DNA of 10,508 nucleotides from Candidatus Omnitrophota bacterium (GTDB taxonomy: Bacteria > Verrucomicrobiota > Verrucomicrobiia > Limisphaerales > UBA1319), in assembly GCA_023473405.1 (NCBI GenBank), contig JAMCZD010000136.1, positions 301-10,808 of the forward strand, in the 5' to 3' direction. The number at the start of each line of letters is the position of its first letter. Within the stretch, counting starts at the first letter, position 1. This document shows positions 1-6,613 of this stretch, in pieces. Below the pieces are notes generated by a model. It had not been told where the DNA came from. It saw only the letters and a list, made by a program, of their open reading frames with translations, and searched no databases. The position numbers and the translations under genes were made by a program.

Positions 1-53
1 AGCGGTCGTAGCAGTGGTCCCCCGTTGTCAGCAATTGGCGCGCCGGCGAGTCG

Positions 54-926
54 TTGGCCGATTACATGGTCCAGAACCGGATCCCCGGCATTCAAGGAGT
101 TGATACCCGGGCGCTGACGAAGAAGCTGCGCGTTCACGGCGTCATGAAGGGATTAATTTCCACCGAGGGCGTTTCGGGGGACGAAGCAGTCGAACGTGCG
201 CGCCTTTGGCACGGAATCGAGGGGATGGATTACGTCCGCGAAGTCACCCACAAAGAGTCGTTTCTTTGGGATGAGCAGGATGAACAGAGTGCCAATTTGC
301 GATTGATTCAAGGGGGTGATGCCACCGAGGCGCGGCTTCTGCGGGACCCGTTGCCTCCAGCGGATATCCCCATCGTGGCCTATGACTTCGGCATCAAGTA
401 CAACATTCTGCGGAGGCTGCGCCAGCGCGGTTTCCGGGTGCGGGTGGTTCCGTCCGGCACACCGGCCGAGCATGCCTTGAAATTCGATCCAGCCGGGATT
501 TTTCTGTCCAACGGTCCGGGTGATCCGGCGGCCCTGGGGTATGCGGTGCGAGCGGTGGGCGAATTGATCGCGAGAGGCATACCGGTCTTTGGCATTTGCC
601 TGGGACACCAGATTGTGGGGTTAGCCATGGGCGGCAAGACATTCAAGCTCAAGTTCGGGCATCGTGGAGGAAATCAGCCTGTGCAACACCTGGAAACCGG
701 GCGTGTGGAAATTACCTCCCAAAATCACGGTTTCGCGGTGGACCCAGCTTCTTTGCCCGGCGAGATGATTGTGGACCGAATTAATCTGAACGACCAGACG
801 GTGGAGGGAATGCGGCACCGGTCCAAGCCGGTTTTCTGTGTGCAGTACCATCCTGAAGCAAGTCCCGGGCCACATGATTCTACTCCATTGTTTGACGAAT
901 TCCGGCAGCTCATCGAACATGGCTGA
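54..926 (+). CDS. carA: Carbamoyl-phosphate synthase small (glutaminase) subunit, N-terminally incomplete
   Basis: Class I glutamine amidotransferase subunit that hydrolyses glutamine and passes ammonia to CarB for carbamoyl phosphate, which feeds pyrimidine and arginine synthesis in the cytosol. Visible motifs are VDTRALTK (residues 16-23), VAYDFGIKYNILR (108-120), FLSNGPGDP (150-158), the nucleophile Cys182 in FGICLGHQ, FGHRGGN, SQNHGFAV, and the catalytic His266/Glu268 in YHPEASPGPHD. The family usually has about 360-390 residues; only 290 follow the TTG at 54. Recognisable CarA sequence (SPVVSNWRAGESL) begins before this TTG at about base 18, so the TTG is not the true start. An in-frame TAG lies at 9-11 and there is no ATG/GTG between it and 54. 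The gene is therefore frameshifted, or affected by a sequence error, right at the window edge. Identification is very secure; the 5' end is not. Confidence 0.93.
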   Translation: MADYMVQNRIPGIQGVDTRALTKKLRVHGVMKGLISTEGVSGDEAVERARLWHGIEGMDYVREVTHKESFLWDEQDEQSANLRLIQGGDATEARLLRDPLPPADIPIVAYDFGIKYNILRRLRQRGFRVRVVPSGTPAEHALKFDPAGIFLSNGPGDPAALGYAVRAVGELIARGIPVFGICLGHQIVGLAMGGKTFKLKFGHRGGNQPVQHLETGRVEITSQNHGFAVDPASLPGEMIVDRINLNDQTVEGMRHRSKPVFCVQYHPEASPGPHDSTPLFDEFRQLIEHG

Positions 927-967
927 AAGAATTAGCGGGAGGCTAGCGAATTAGCTTAGAAAACCGT

Positions 968-995
968 TTGACTTCACGCAGGATGTGAAGATAAT
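968..995 (+). promoter_or_regulatory. Candidate sigma70-type promoter of the FHA gene
   Basis: TTGACT at 968-973 (5/6 to the -35 consensus) and GATAAT at 990-995 (5/6 to the -10) are separated by 16 bases. Transcription would begin near 1002, leaving a very short leader before the ATG at 1016. No Shine-Dalgarno sequence is visible there, which fits a near-leaderless message. The carA-FHA gap also holds two copies of GAATTAGC (929-936, 948-955). Pattern match only. Confidence 0.4.
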
Positions 996-1015
996 GCGAG
1001 CCACAAAACCGACCT

Positions 1016-1585
1016 ATGGCCAAACTTGTTGTGCTTAGTGAGGGATTTGCGGGGCGTGCTTGCGAGCTGAAGGTGGAACGTACCACCGTCGGACGGATGG
1101 ATGATAATCTGTTTCAAATCCCCGAGCCATCAGTCTCGAGCCATCATTGTGAAATCCTGTTGCGCGGAAACGATGTCGTGGTCCGCGACCTCAATTCAAC
1201 CAACGGTACCTACATCAACGGCGAACAAATTACCGAGTCATCCTTAAAATCAGGTCAGATTCTCAGACTCGGCCAGGTGGAAATTCGTTTGGAAAACGGG
1301 CAACCCGCAGCCCAAACCAAGAAGGTGCCGGAACCTCGCGCTCAGGGCCTTCCCCAAGGAGTCAAGCTCGACGAATTTGATACCGGGGTAAAAGCCGTTA
1401 ACCCAGCCACCGACACCCTATTCCGCAAGAAGAACAACAAGGTCAACCGGCTTTTACCCCGGTATCAATATCGCCGGGCTGGTTGCGCTCGGGCTGATCG
1501 TGGTTATCCTGCTGGTTTACGCCATCATCAGCTCTGGCGGCACTTAGAACCGGGGAGGTTTGGCGGCGGCACACCCGGGAAGTGA
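1016..1585 (+). CDS. FHA-domain protein with apparently frameshifted C-terminus
   Basis: A forkhead-associated domain fills residues 1-100. Such domains bind phosphothreonine peptides, so the protein probably reads a Ser/Thr kinase signal. The hallmarks are GR at 26-27, SSHH at 41-44, LNSTNGTY at 59-66 and NG at 68-69. A polar linker follows (about 100-144). From about residue 145 the 189-residue reading turns into Arg/Gly-rich sequence with no family character. In the neighbouring frame, GFYPGINIAG and then GLVALGLIVVILLVYAII (a clear transmembrane helix) run from 1449 to a TAG at 1545-1547. Removing one C of AACCGG at 1445-1450 joins the two into a 176-residue FHA protein with a C-terminal membrane anchor. 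The shift may be a real mutation, a sequencing error, or (less likely) programmed frameshifting. The FHA call is secure; the given end reflects only the uninterrupted frame. Confidence 0.85.
   Translation: MAKLVVLSEGFAGRACELKVERTTVGRMDDNLFQIPEPSVSSHHCEILLRGNDVVVRDLNSTNGTYINGEQITESSLKSGQILRLGQVEIRLENGQPAAQTKKVPEPRAQGLPQGVKLDEFDTGVKAVNPATDTLFRKKNNKVNRLLPRYQYRRAGCARADRGYPAGLRHHQLWRHLEPGRFGGGTPGK
1379..1466. repeat. 19-bp perfect inverted repeat inside the FHA gene
   Basis: The left arm GATACCGGGGTAAAAGCCG (1379-1397) is exactly complementary to the right arm CGGCTTTTACCCCGGTATC (1448-1466), with 50 bases between. If one C of AACCGG is skipped, the arms extend over about 25 bp with a single mismatch. 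That extra C is the same base whose removal restores the reading frame to the membrane anchor. Perfect arms of this length inside coding sequence are unusual. Confidence 0.85.
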
Positions 1586-1703
1586 TCGGCAAGGCCACCG
1601 CTGTTTGAAGGAGGTTGCGCACCGAACGCAGCCCGGTTGGAATGAGCACTGCCTCTGGCGCTTGGGGCTGTTTGCGCACCACGCCGCCGCACAGCCATTC
1701 TCT

Positions 1704-1740
1704 CGCAAAAACAAAGTCAGTCGGGCCATGCAGCCCGACT
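1704..1740 (-). terminator. Rho-independent terminator of the RRM gene
   Basis: AGTCGGGC (1719-1726) and GCCCGACT (1733-1740) form an 8-bp GC-rich stem around a 6-base loop. Read on the minus strand, the stem is followed by GACTTTGTTTTTG, a T-rich tract. It lies 21 bases past the RRM stop codon. A second small hairpin with a GAAA loop, ACCCG-GAAA-CGGGT (1749-1762), touches that stop codon. Confidence 0.7.
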
Positions 1741-1761
1741 CTGAAAAGACCCGGAAACGGG

Positions 1762-2109
1762 TTAATAGCGGCTGCGATAACCACCACCACCACCACCACC
1801 ACCACCACCCCGACCGCCCCGGAAACCGCCGCCGCCACCACCACCCATTCGAGGACGCTCCTCCCGCGGACGGGCGACATTGACCGTCAAGGGCCGACCT
1901 TGAAAATCCTTTTGATGAAACGAGGCGATGGCCTTTTCAGCCTCCGCGTCCGTGCTCATCTCGACGAATCCAAATCCACGCGAGCGCCCCGTGGACCGAT
2001 CTTGCATTATGTCCACCGAAACTACAGTGCCGGCTTGCGAGAAGTAATCATGCAAGTCATTCTCGGTGGTGTTATGATTCAGGTTACCCACAAACAACTT
2101 TGATGCCAT
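1762..2109 (-). CDS. Small RRM-type RNA-binding protein with glycine-rich tail
   Basis: A 115-residue single-RRM protein of the bacterial/cyanobacterial Rbp type, expected to bind single-stranded RNA in the cytosol and perhaps act as an RNA chaperone. RNP2 is LFVGNL (residues 5-10) and RNP1 is RGFGFVEM (44-51); the domain ends near VNVARPREERP (76-86). The tail (89-110) is nearly all Gly with a few Arg and Phe, ending YRSRY, like RGG-type tails of eukaryotic hnRNPs. Ten consecutive glycines are encoded by ten identical GGT codons. The ATG at 2109 is the natural start, since the RRM begins at once. No strong Shine-Dalgarno is present; an A8 tract (2121-2128) lies just upstream in the leader. 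Its 3' end converges on the FHA gene, with a terminator between. The family is certain, the RNA targets unknown. Confidence 0.95.
   Translation of the reverse strand: MASKLFVGNLNHNTTENDLHDYFSQAGTVVSVDIMQDRSTGRSRGFGFVEMSTDAEAEKAIASFHQKDFQGRPLTVNVARPREERPRMGGGGGGGFRGGRGGGGGGGGGGYRSRY
1780..1809. repeat. Trinucleotide microsatellite, ACC/GGT x 10
   Basis: Ten uninterrupted ACC units (GGT on the coding minus strand) encode the poly-Gly run of the RRM protein. Length change by slippage would keep the frame and only alter tail length. Read on the plus strand it creates spurious His- or Thr-rich open frames. Confidence 0.95.
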
Positions 2110-2292
2110 ATATTAATCAGTTTTTTTTCTCTATCCGCTGCACTGGTCTGGTGAACGTCCTACGGTAGGTTTCAAATCGTCACCGTTAAAAACACCACTG
2201 ACAATTTCCGGATCACTGTTCCTTTGCTCACGGACTTATGCAATCTATGCACATTTGTCGCTTCGAAACAAGCGAATAATAATGCCGCTTGT

Positions 2293-2315
2293 CGAGCAAA
2301 CAGGCAACCTGCTCG
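2293..2315 (-). terminator. Possible hairpin after rsmI, in the rsmI-RRM intergenic region
   Basis: CGAG/CTCG and CAGG/CCTG pair into an 8-bp stem with a CAAA bulge and a CAA loop, 35 bases past the rsmI stop on the minus strand. The following sequence is only moderately T-rich (CATTATTATT), so a terminator is plausible but weak. A second hairpin, TCGCTT/AAGCGA, lies at 2258-2275. The rest of 2110-2349 should contain the RRM promoter and leader; I see no convincing -35/-10 pair there. Confidence 0.25.
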
Positions 2316-2349
2316 AATGCAAGGTGTTAAACCAAGGCCTTAATTGGCT

Positions 2350-3102
2350 TTACTCCCGATTGTCCGCACCTTCCTCGGCGCCTTTTACCGGGCTCGGACT
2401 ATCCTCGGGCGGGCCAACTAAGACGACGAACTCGCCTTTGCGCGGTCTGGATTCGAGTTGGGCCGCCAATTGATGTGGTTTGCCGCGCAGCCATTCTTCG
2501 AATTTCTTGGTTAATTCCCGCGCTACAACCACCGATCGCTCCGGGCATAATTCGGCCAATTCCTTCAACAACTTGGCCATGCGATAAGGCGACTCATAAA
2601 ACACCATGGTCCCGGTTTGGTTGACCAGAAGCTCCAACCTCTTTCGGCGCCGGCCTGCCGAGTGCGGCAGGAACCCGATGAAATGGAATTCGTCTGTGGG
2701 CAAACCGCTGGCAGTCAAAGCGGCTACCAGGGCGCAAGGCCCGGGTATTGGTTCCACGCGAAAGCCTTCGGCCAGTGCCGCTCGAACAACGCGCTCTCCC
2801 GGGTCGCTGATGCCGGGACTCCCGGCGTCGGTGACCAAGGCCACCTTGTCGCCCCGCTGCAAACGGGTCAGAATGGTTTCGCTTCTCTTCGCCTCGTTGA
2901 ACTTGAAGTAACTCAGAAGCGGTTTAGAAATGCCCAGGTATTTCAGAAGTTGACCGGTTCGGCGCGTATCCTCTGCCGCTACCACGTCGCATTCTTTCAA
3001 CACCCGGACGGCGCGCAAGGTAATGTCTTCCAAGTTGCCAATGGGTGTCGCCACCAGGTAAAGGGTTCCCGGGGTCAACGGAGGCAAGGCGTTCGCGGTC
3101 AT
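2350..3102 (-). CDS. rsmI: 16S rRNA (cytidine(1402)-2'-O)-methyltransferase
   Basis: SAM-dependent enzyme of the tetrapyrrole-methylase fold that 2'-O-methylates C1402 in the decoding centre of 16S rRNA, together with the N4 methylase RsmH. Motifs from the chosen start: LYLVATPIGNLEDIT (14-28), AAEDTRRTG (42-50), VTDAGSPGISDPG (90-102), then PIPGPCALVAALTASGLP, FYESPYR, ARELTKKFEE and RKGEFVVLV. With this start the protein has 250 residues, against about 286 in E. coli; the C-terminal extension after the methylase fold is missing. The frame stays open to an ATG at 3228 and another at 3174. The ATG at 3102 is preferred because family members begin 10-20 residues before LYLVATPIGNL and the extra 42 residues look non-homologous. 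No start has a good Shine-Dalgarno. It is divergent from the 3258 gene. Confidence 0.93.
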   Translation of the reverse strand: MTANALPPLTPGTLYLVATPIGNLEDITLRAVRVLKECDVVAAEDTRRTGQLLKYLGISKPLLSYFKFNEAKRSETILTRLQRGDKVALVTDAGSPGISDPGERVVRAALAEGFRVEPIPGPCALVAALTASGLPTDEFHFIGFLPHSAGRRRKRLELLVNQTGTMVFYESPYRMAKLLKELAELCPERSVVVARELTKKFEEWLRGKPHQLAAQLESRPRKGEFVVLVGPPEDSPSPVKGAEEGADNRE

Positions 3103-3257
3103 TCCCGGAACATAAAAGGAACAGCCGGCCAGATCAATTAGAACCTGCGCCGTCGCGAAGGACGGCTTCGACATGCCCGCGTCGAAACAAGCTGGCAATG
3201 AAAAAACCAAAAACACTCTTTGCTTCACCGGCTGATTCTGGGAAACTCTGGCTCTGC
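3103..3257. promoter_or_regulatory. Divergent intergenic region with two small hairpins
   Basis: This gap between rsmI (leftward) and the secreted hydrolase (rightward) should hold both promoters, but no convincing -35/-10 pair is visible. Two adjacent perfect 6-bp stems occur: GCCGTC/GACGGC (3149-3166, loop GCGAAG) and TTCGAC/GTCGAA (3167-3186, loop ATGCCCGC). They may be regulatory or by chance. Confidence 0.25.
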
Positions 3258-4889
3258 ATGAAAACGACTCGCAACTTCTGTCTTCGACGGCTCCTGTTTC
3301 TGTCGGCAGTTGCCCTCGCCTTTCCCCTCCAGCCAGCCTCCGCGTCCGGCAACGAGACTGGCTCCGGCTATCTGGAATCGGCGATTCCCAATTCCTCCCC
3401 GCTGCTCGAACTCCAGGCCCGCTGCCGGCACGAAACCAGCCCGGGCAGTGGTCAGTTTCAAGTCGAGGAAAAGACCCTGCGCTGGGACCCCAAAAAGACG
3501 GCCATTATTATCTGCGATATGTGGGATAAGCATTGGTGCAAGGGCGCCACCGAGCGGGTGGCGGAAATGGCGCCGGTAATGAACCGGGCCATCAGCGCCG
3601 CCCGGCAACGCGGCGTGTTGATTATCCACGCCCCCAGCGATACCATGGCCTTTTACAAGAATTTCCCGCAACGCAAACGCACCCAGCAAGCCCCCCAGGC
3701 GCCGGCCCCGGCCAACCTGACAAACTGGCAATCTCTTGACCGGTCCAAGGAAGGCCCCCTGCCAATCGATGACTCGGACGGCGGGTGCGATTGCGAGACA
3801 AAGTGCGTCACCGGAAATCCGTGGCGGAGCGAGATTTCAGTCTTGCAGATAGCCCCGTCGGATGCCGTCAGCGACAGCGGCACGGAAATCTACAACCTGT
3901 TGCAGCAGGACGGCATCGAGAACGTGATCTTCATGGGAGTGCATGCCAACATGTGCGTCCTGGGCCGGCCTTTCGGCATCCGCCAAATGGTGCGTTTGGG
4001 CAAGAACGTCGTCCTCATGCGGGACATGACGGACACGATGTATAATTCACGGATGCCGCCTTATGTCAGCCATTTTCGCGGCACGGAACTGGTGGTTGAA
4101 CATATCGAGAAATGTTGGTGTCCGTCGATCACCAGCACCGCCTTTACCGGGGAATCCCCGTTCCATTTCAAGGCCGATCGGCGGCCAAAGATTGTCCTGG
4201 TCAGCGCCGAACCCGAGTACGACTCGAAGGACACCCTGCCCGCCTTCGCCAAGTCGGAGCTCGAGTACCGGTTTGGCTTTCCTTGCACCGTGGTTCAGAG
4301 CGACATCTTCACCAACATACCCGGCATCGAGCAACTGGACCAGGCCGACCTGGCGATTCTATTCATTCGCCGTAGCGTCCTTCCGCCGAAACAATTCGCC
4401 GTCATTCAGCGCTATTTGAATTCCGGCAAGCCGCTGGTAGCGCTGCGCACCAGTTGCCATGCATTTCAAAATTGGCTGGCCTTTGACGGGATCGTTCTCG
4501 GTTGCCATTACACCGGGCACTTCGCAGACACCGCCCCGCGCGGAAGCCGCTTTGCCGAGCCGCCCACTTATGTGCGCATCCTGCCAGAGGCGGAGGGCAA
4601 TCCCATTTTGACCGGCATACCACGGACCGAAATCCGCATGGCGGGGACGCTTTACAACATTTCGCCGCTGGCGCCCGGGACCACCCCACTCCTGATTGGG
4701 CGGTCGGGCGACCAGAAACCGGAGGAACTGGTCGCCTGGACCACCTATTACCACGGGGCCCGCGTCTTCTTCACCACCCTGGGACACCCCGAAGACTTCA
4801 ACATCGAACCGTTTCGGCGCCTGTTGAGCAACGGCATCCTTTGGGCGCTGGACATGCCCATTGTTAAAATTGGGCGGCCGCCGGATTAA
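3258..4889 (+). CDS. Secreted isochorismatase-like cysteine hydrolase fused to a ThuA-like domain
   Basis: A 543-residue exported protein. Residues 1-29 form a signal peptide: RR, then LLFLSAVALAF, then a PASA cleavage region. The first domain (about 75-290) is isochorismatase-like: Asp87 in IIICDMWDKHWC, a candidate Lys134 in FYKNF, and the nucleophile Cys233 in GVHANMCVLGRPFG. These match the Asp-Lys-Cys triad of amidase/isochorismatase enzymes. A Cys-rich insert, GGCDCETKC, precedes the nucleophile region. The second domain (about 308-535) resembles ThuA (glutamine-amidotransferase-like fold): IVLVSAEPEYDS, LRTSCHAF with His401, and TTLGHPEDFN with His510 near the end. The ATG at 3258 was chosen for the signal peptide; the frame stays open further upstream (ATG at 3198, and 3045 inside rsmI). 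The substrate is unknown and cannot be read from sequence. The next gene starts 4 bases after the stop, suggesting co-transcription. Confidence 0.88.
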   Translation: MKTTRNFCLRRLLFLSAVALAFPLQPASASGNETGSGYLESAIPNSSPLLELQARCRHETSPGSGQFQVEEKTLRWDPKKTAIIICDMWDKHWCKGATERVAEMAPVMNRAISAARQRGVLIIHAPSDTMAFYKNFPQRKRTQQAPQAPAPANLTNWQSLDRSKEGPLPIDDSDGGCDCETKCVTGNPWRSEISVLQIAPSDAVSDSGTEIYNLLQQDGIENVIFMGVHANMCVLGRPFGIRQMVRLGKNVVLMRDMTDTMYNSRMPPYVSHFRGTELVVEHIEKCWCPSITSTAFTGESPFHFKADRRPKIVLVSAEPEYDSKDTLPAFAKSELEYRFGFPCTVVQSDIFTNIPGIEQLDQADLAILFIRRSVLPPKQFAVIQRYLNSGKPLVALRTSCHAFQNWLAFDGIVLGCHYTGHFADTAPRGSRFAEPPTYVRILPEAEGNPILTGIPRTEIRMAGTLYNISPLAPGTTPLLIGRSGDQKPEELVAWTTYYHGARVFFTTLGHPEDFNIEPFRRLLSNGILWALDMPIVKIGRPPD

Positions 4890-4893
4890 CCAG

Positions 4894-6567
4894 ATGGCAG
4901 AAATTTCAAATACCACCTCCCCTGCCCTTGCGGATTGGGATTACCTGGTCGTAACCGCCTCCAATGAGGAGCAAGCCCGGGCGTATGAATCGCAATTGGC
5001 GCTCCGGCGTGGGATCGGGGTCATGACAGCGGTAGGCCGGGTTATGGTGGTGGCGGACCCCGGAGGAAAACGGATTGGGAGTGGCGGCAGCACCGTTTAT
5101 TGCCTGATCAAGGTGCTCAACGCCGAGCTTCGGAGTTCACCCGGTCTCGCCACCGGCAATTCCAGCGTCGCCAAAATCCTCCAGCGCCTCCGCCTGTTGA
5201 TTGTCCATGCCGGAGGTGATTCCAAGCGGTTGCCCGCTTACGGCCCCTGCGGCAAACTCTTTGTCCCCGTCCCCGGCAAGGGACAATCCGCTTTTGGGCT
5301 AACCTTGTTTGATCGCCAGTTGCCCACGTTGCTGGCCTTGCCGCCCGCTCAACAACCGGGAGTGGGCCAAGTGGTCGTGGTCTCCGGCGATACCTTGATC
5401 CAGTTCGATCCCGAGCGAGTTCGTTTGGCCGTCGAGGGAATAACCGCCCTCGGCGCTTATGCCGCTCCCGAACGTGCCAGCAAACACGGTGTATTTTGCC
5501 CAGGCGATGCCGGCCAGGTGCGCTTGTATCTCCAAAAACCCGGGCCGGATGACCAAGCCCGCGCCGGAGCCGTGAATGGCCGCGGTGAATCGGTCTTGGA
5601 CATCGGCGTCATGAGTTTCGACGCCGCCACCGCGGCAACCTTGTTGCTCGCATTCGGAGCCGGTCTCCATCCTTCCGGCGAAGTCATCTGGGAAGAATCA
5701 ATGCGCGACAAAATCGCCGGTAACGGCTTGGACTTCTATCGCGAGATATGTTGCGCCCTGGGAACCGAGACGACGCCGGCCCATTACCTGGCCCAGGTGC
5801 GCGCCGCCGGTTCGCGTTGGAACAAACCCGATCTGGAACGGATTTACCAATCCCTGCGCCCAGTGCCATTGCATGTCCAAGTCCTCGATCAATGCGGCTT
5901 TCTTCACTTCGGCACCACCAGGCAGCTCGTTTCCAGTGGACTCGAACTGCTCCGCCGGGATTCCGCCCCTAACGCGCTGGCGTCACTTCTGAGCCTTAAC
6001 AATGTGTTCGGCCCCGCCGGCCGGATCATGGGAAAAGACGCCTGGGTGGAAGGGTGCATTCTTAATGGGCCACTCGAACTGGCCGGGATGAATGTAGTGG
6101 TCGGAGTCAAGGTCGATGCTCCGCTGGCATTGCCATTCGGCGCCTGCCTGGACGTGATTGAAGGCCGGACCCGAGCGGGAGTCACGGCCTGGTTCGTGCG
6201 TTGTTACGGCATTGACGACGCCTTTAAGGACATTGTCAAAGACGGCGCAACTTTCTGCGGACGCCCGGTGCTGCAATGGCTCGAGGCCCTTGGCCCCAGC
6301 CCCGCCGATGTCTGGGACGCTGGTATCCCAATCGAAAAACGAACTCTATGGGATGCGCGTGTTTTCCCGGCTGAAACAAAGTGCAACGGCTATCGCGATT
6401 GGCTTTGGATGTACCACCCTGAACAAGCCACTACCCACCAAAAACAAGCCTTCCTCCTGGCTGATCGTTACTCGCTAAGCGAGGCAAGTTCCCTGGCAAG
6501 CCAAACAGCCTTCCACTCGCGCCGCGCCCGTATTCGCGCCGCCGAGTCCCAAGTGACCATTCATTGA
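4894..6567 (+). CDS. Fucose-1-phosphate guanylyltransferase-like (L-fucokinase N-terminal family) protein
   Basis: A 557-residue cytosolic protein resembling the pyrophosphorylase half of bifunctional fucokinase/GDP-fucose pyrophosphorylase (Fkp) and animal FPGT, which make GDP-L-fucose from fucose-1-phosphate and GTP. It opens with DWDYLVVTASNEEQARAYE (14-32). The nucleotide-binding loop is GSGGSTVYCL (62-71). The HAGGDSKRLPAYGPCGKLF block (105-123) is typical of this family, as is the SGDTL segment that follows. Residues about 365-420 (NNVFGPAGRIMG, VEGCILNGPLEL) look like left-handed beta-helix turns. No GHMP kinase domain follows: the protein ends near 557 and the next gene is unrelated, so fucose-1-phosphate must come from a kinase encoded elsewhere, or the substrate differs. 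The ATG at 4894 is preferred over the TTG at 4861, which overlaps the upstream gene. Confidence 0.8.
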   Translation: MAEISNTTSPALADWDYLVVTASNEEQARAYESQLALRRGIGVMTAVGRVMVVADPGGKRIGSGGSTVYCLIKVLNAELRSSPGLATGNSSVAKILQRLRLLIVHAGGDSKRLPAYGPCGKLFVPVPGKGQSAFGLTLFDRQLPTLLALPPAQQPGVGQVVVVSGDTLIQFDPERVRLAVEGITALGAYAAPERASKHGVFCPGDAGQVRLYLQKPGPDDQARAGAVNGRGESVLDIGVMSFDAATAATLLLAFGAGLHPSGEVIWEESMRDKIAGNGLDFYREICCALGTETTPAHYLAQVRAAGSRWNKPDLERIYQSLRPVPLHVQVLDQCGFLHFGTTRQLVSSGLELLRRDSAPNALASLLSLNNVFGPAGRIMGKDAWVEGCILNGPLELAGMNVVVGVKVDAPLALPFGACLDVIEGRTRAGVTAWFVRCYGIDDAFKDIVKDGATFCGRPVLQWLEALGPSPADVWDAGIPIEKRTLWDARVFPAETKCNGYRDWLWMYHPEQATTHQKQAFLLADRYSLSEASSLASQTAFHSRRARIRAAESQVTIH

Positions 6568-6573
6568 TTCTTG

Positions 6574-6605
6574 GCCATCAGCTATCAGCCATCAGCTATC
6601 AGCCA
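6574..6605. repeat. Heptamer tandem repeat (GCYATCA x 4.5)
   Basis: GCCATCA and GCTATCA alternate twice and end in GCCA. At the 14-bp level this is two exact copies of GCCATCAGCTATCA plus a partial third. It fills most of the 46-base gap between the 4894 and 6614 genes, leaving no obvious Shine-Dalgarno for the latter. Similar heptameric intergenic repeats are dispersed in many bacterial genomes. Confidence 0.9.
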
Positions 6606-6613
6606 CTCGCCAC

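Noticed and set aside
1780..1809. Repeat considered as a CRISPR-like or regulatory array
   Set aside because: It is a simple trinucleotide run inside a coding sequence, without spacers.
1615..2103. Plus-strand open frames with Thr-rich or His-rich runs
   Set aside because: They are antisense readings of the GGT repeat and the RRM gene; the RRM frame on the minus strand has clear RNP1/RNP2 motifs.
3103..3228. Longer N-terminus for RsmI
   Set aside because: The frame is open, but the extra 42 residues precede the normal family start and show no conservation I can recognise.
3045..3257. Longer N-terminus for the secreted hydrolase
   Set aside because: It would overlap rsmI and bury the signal peptide that begins at 3258; the added residues look non-coding.
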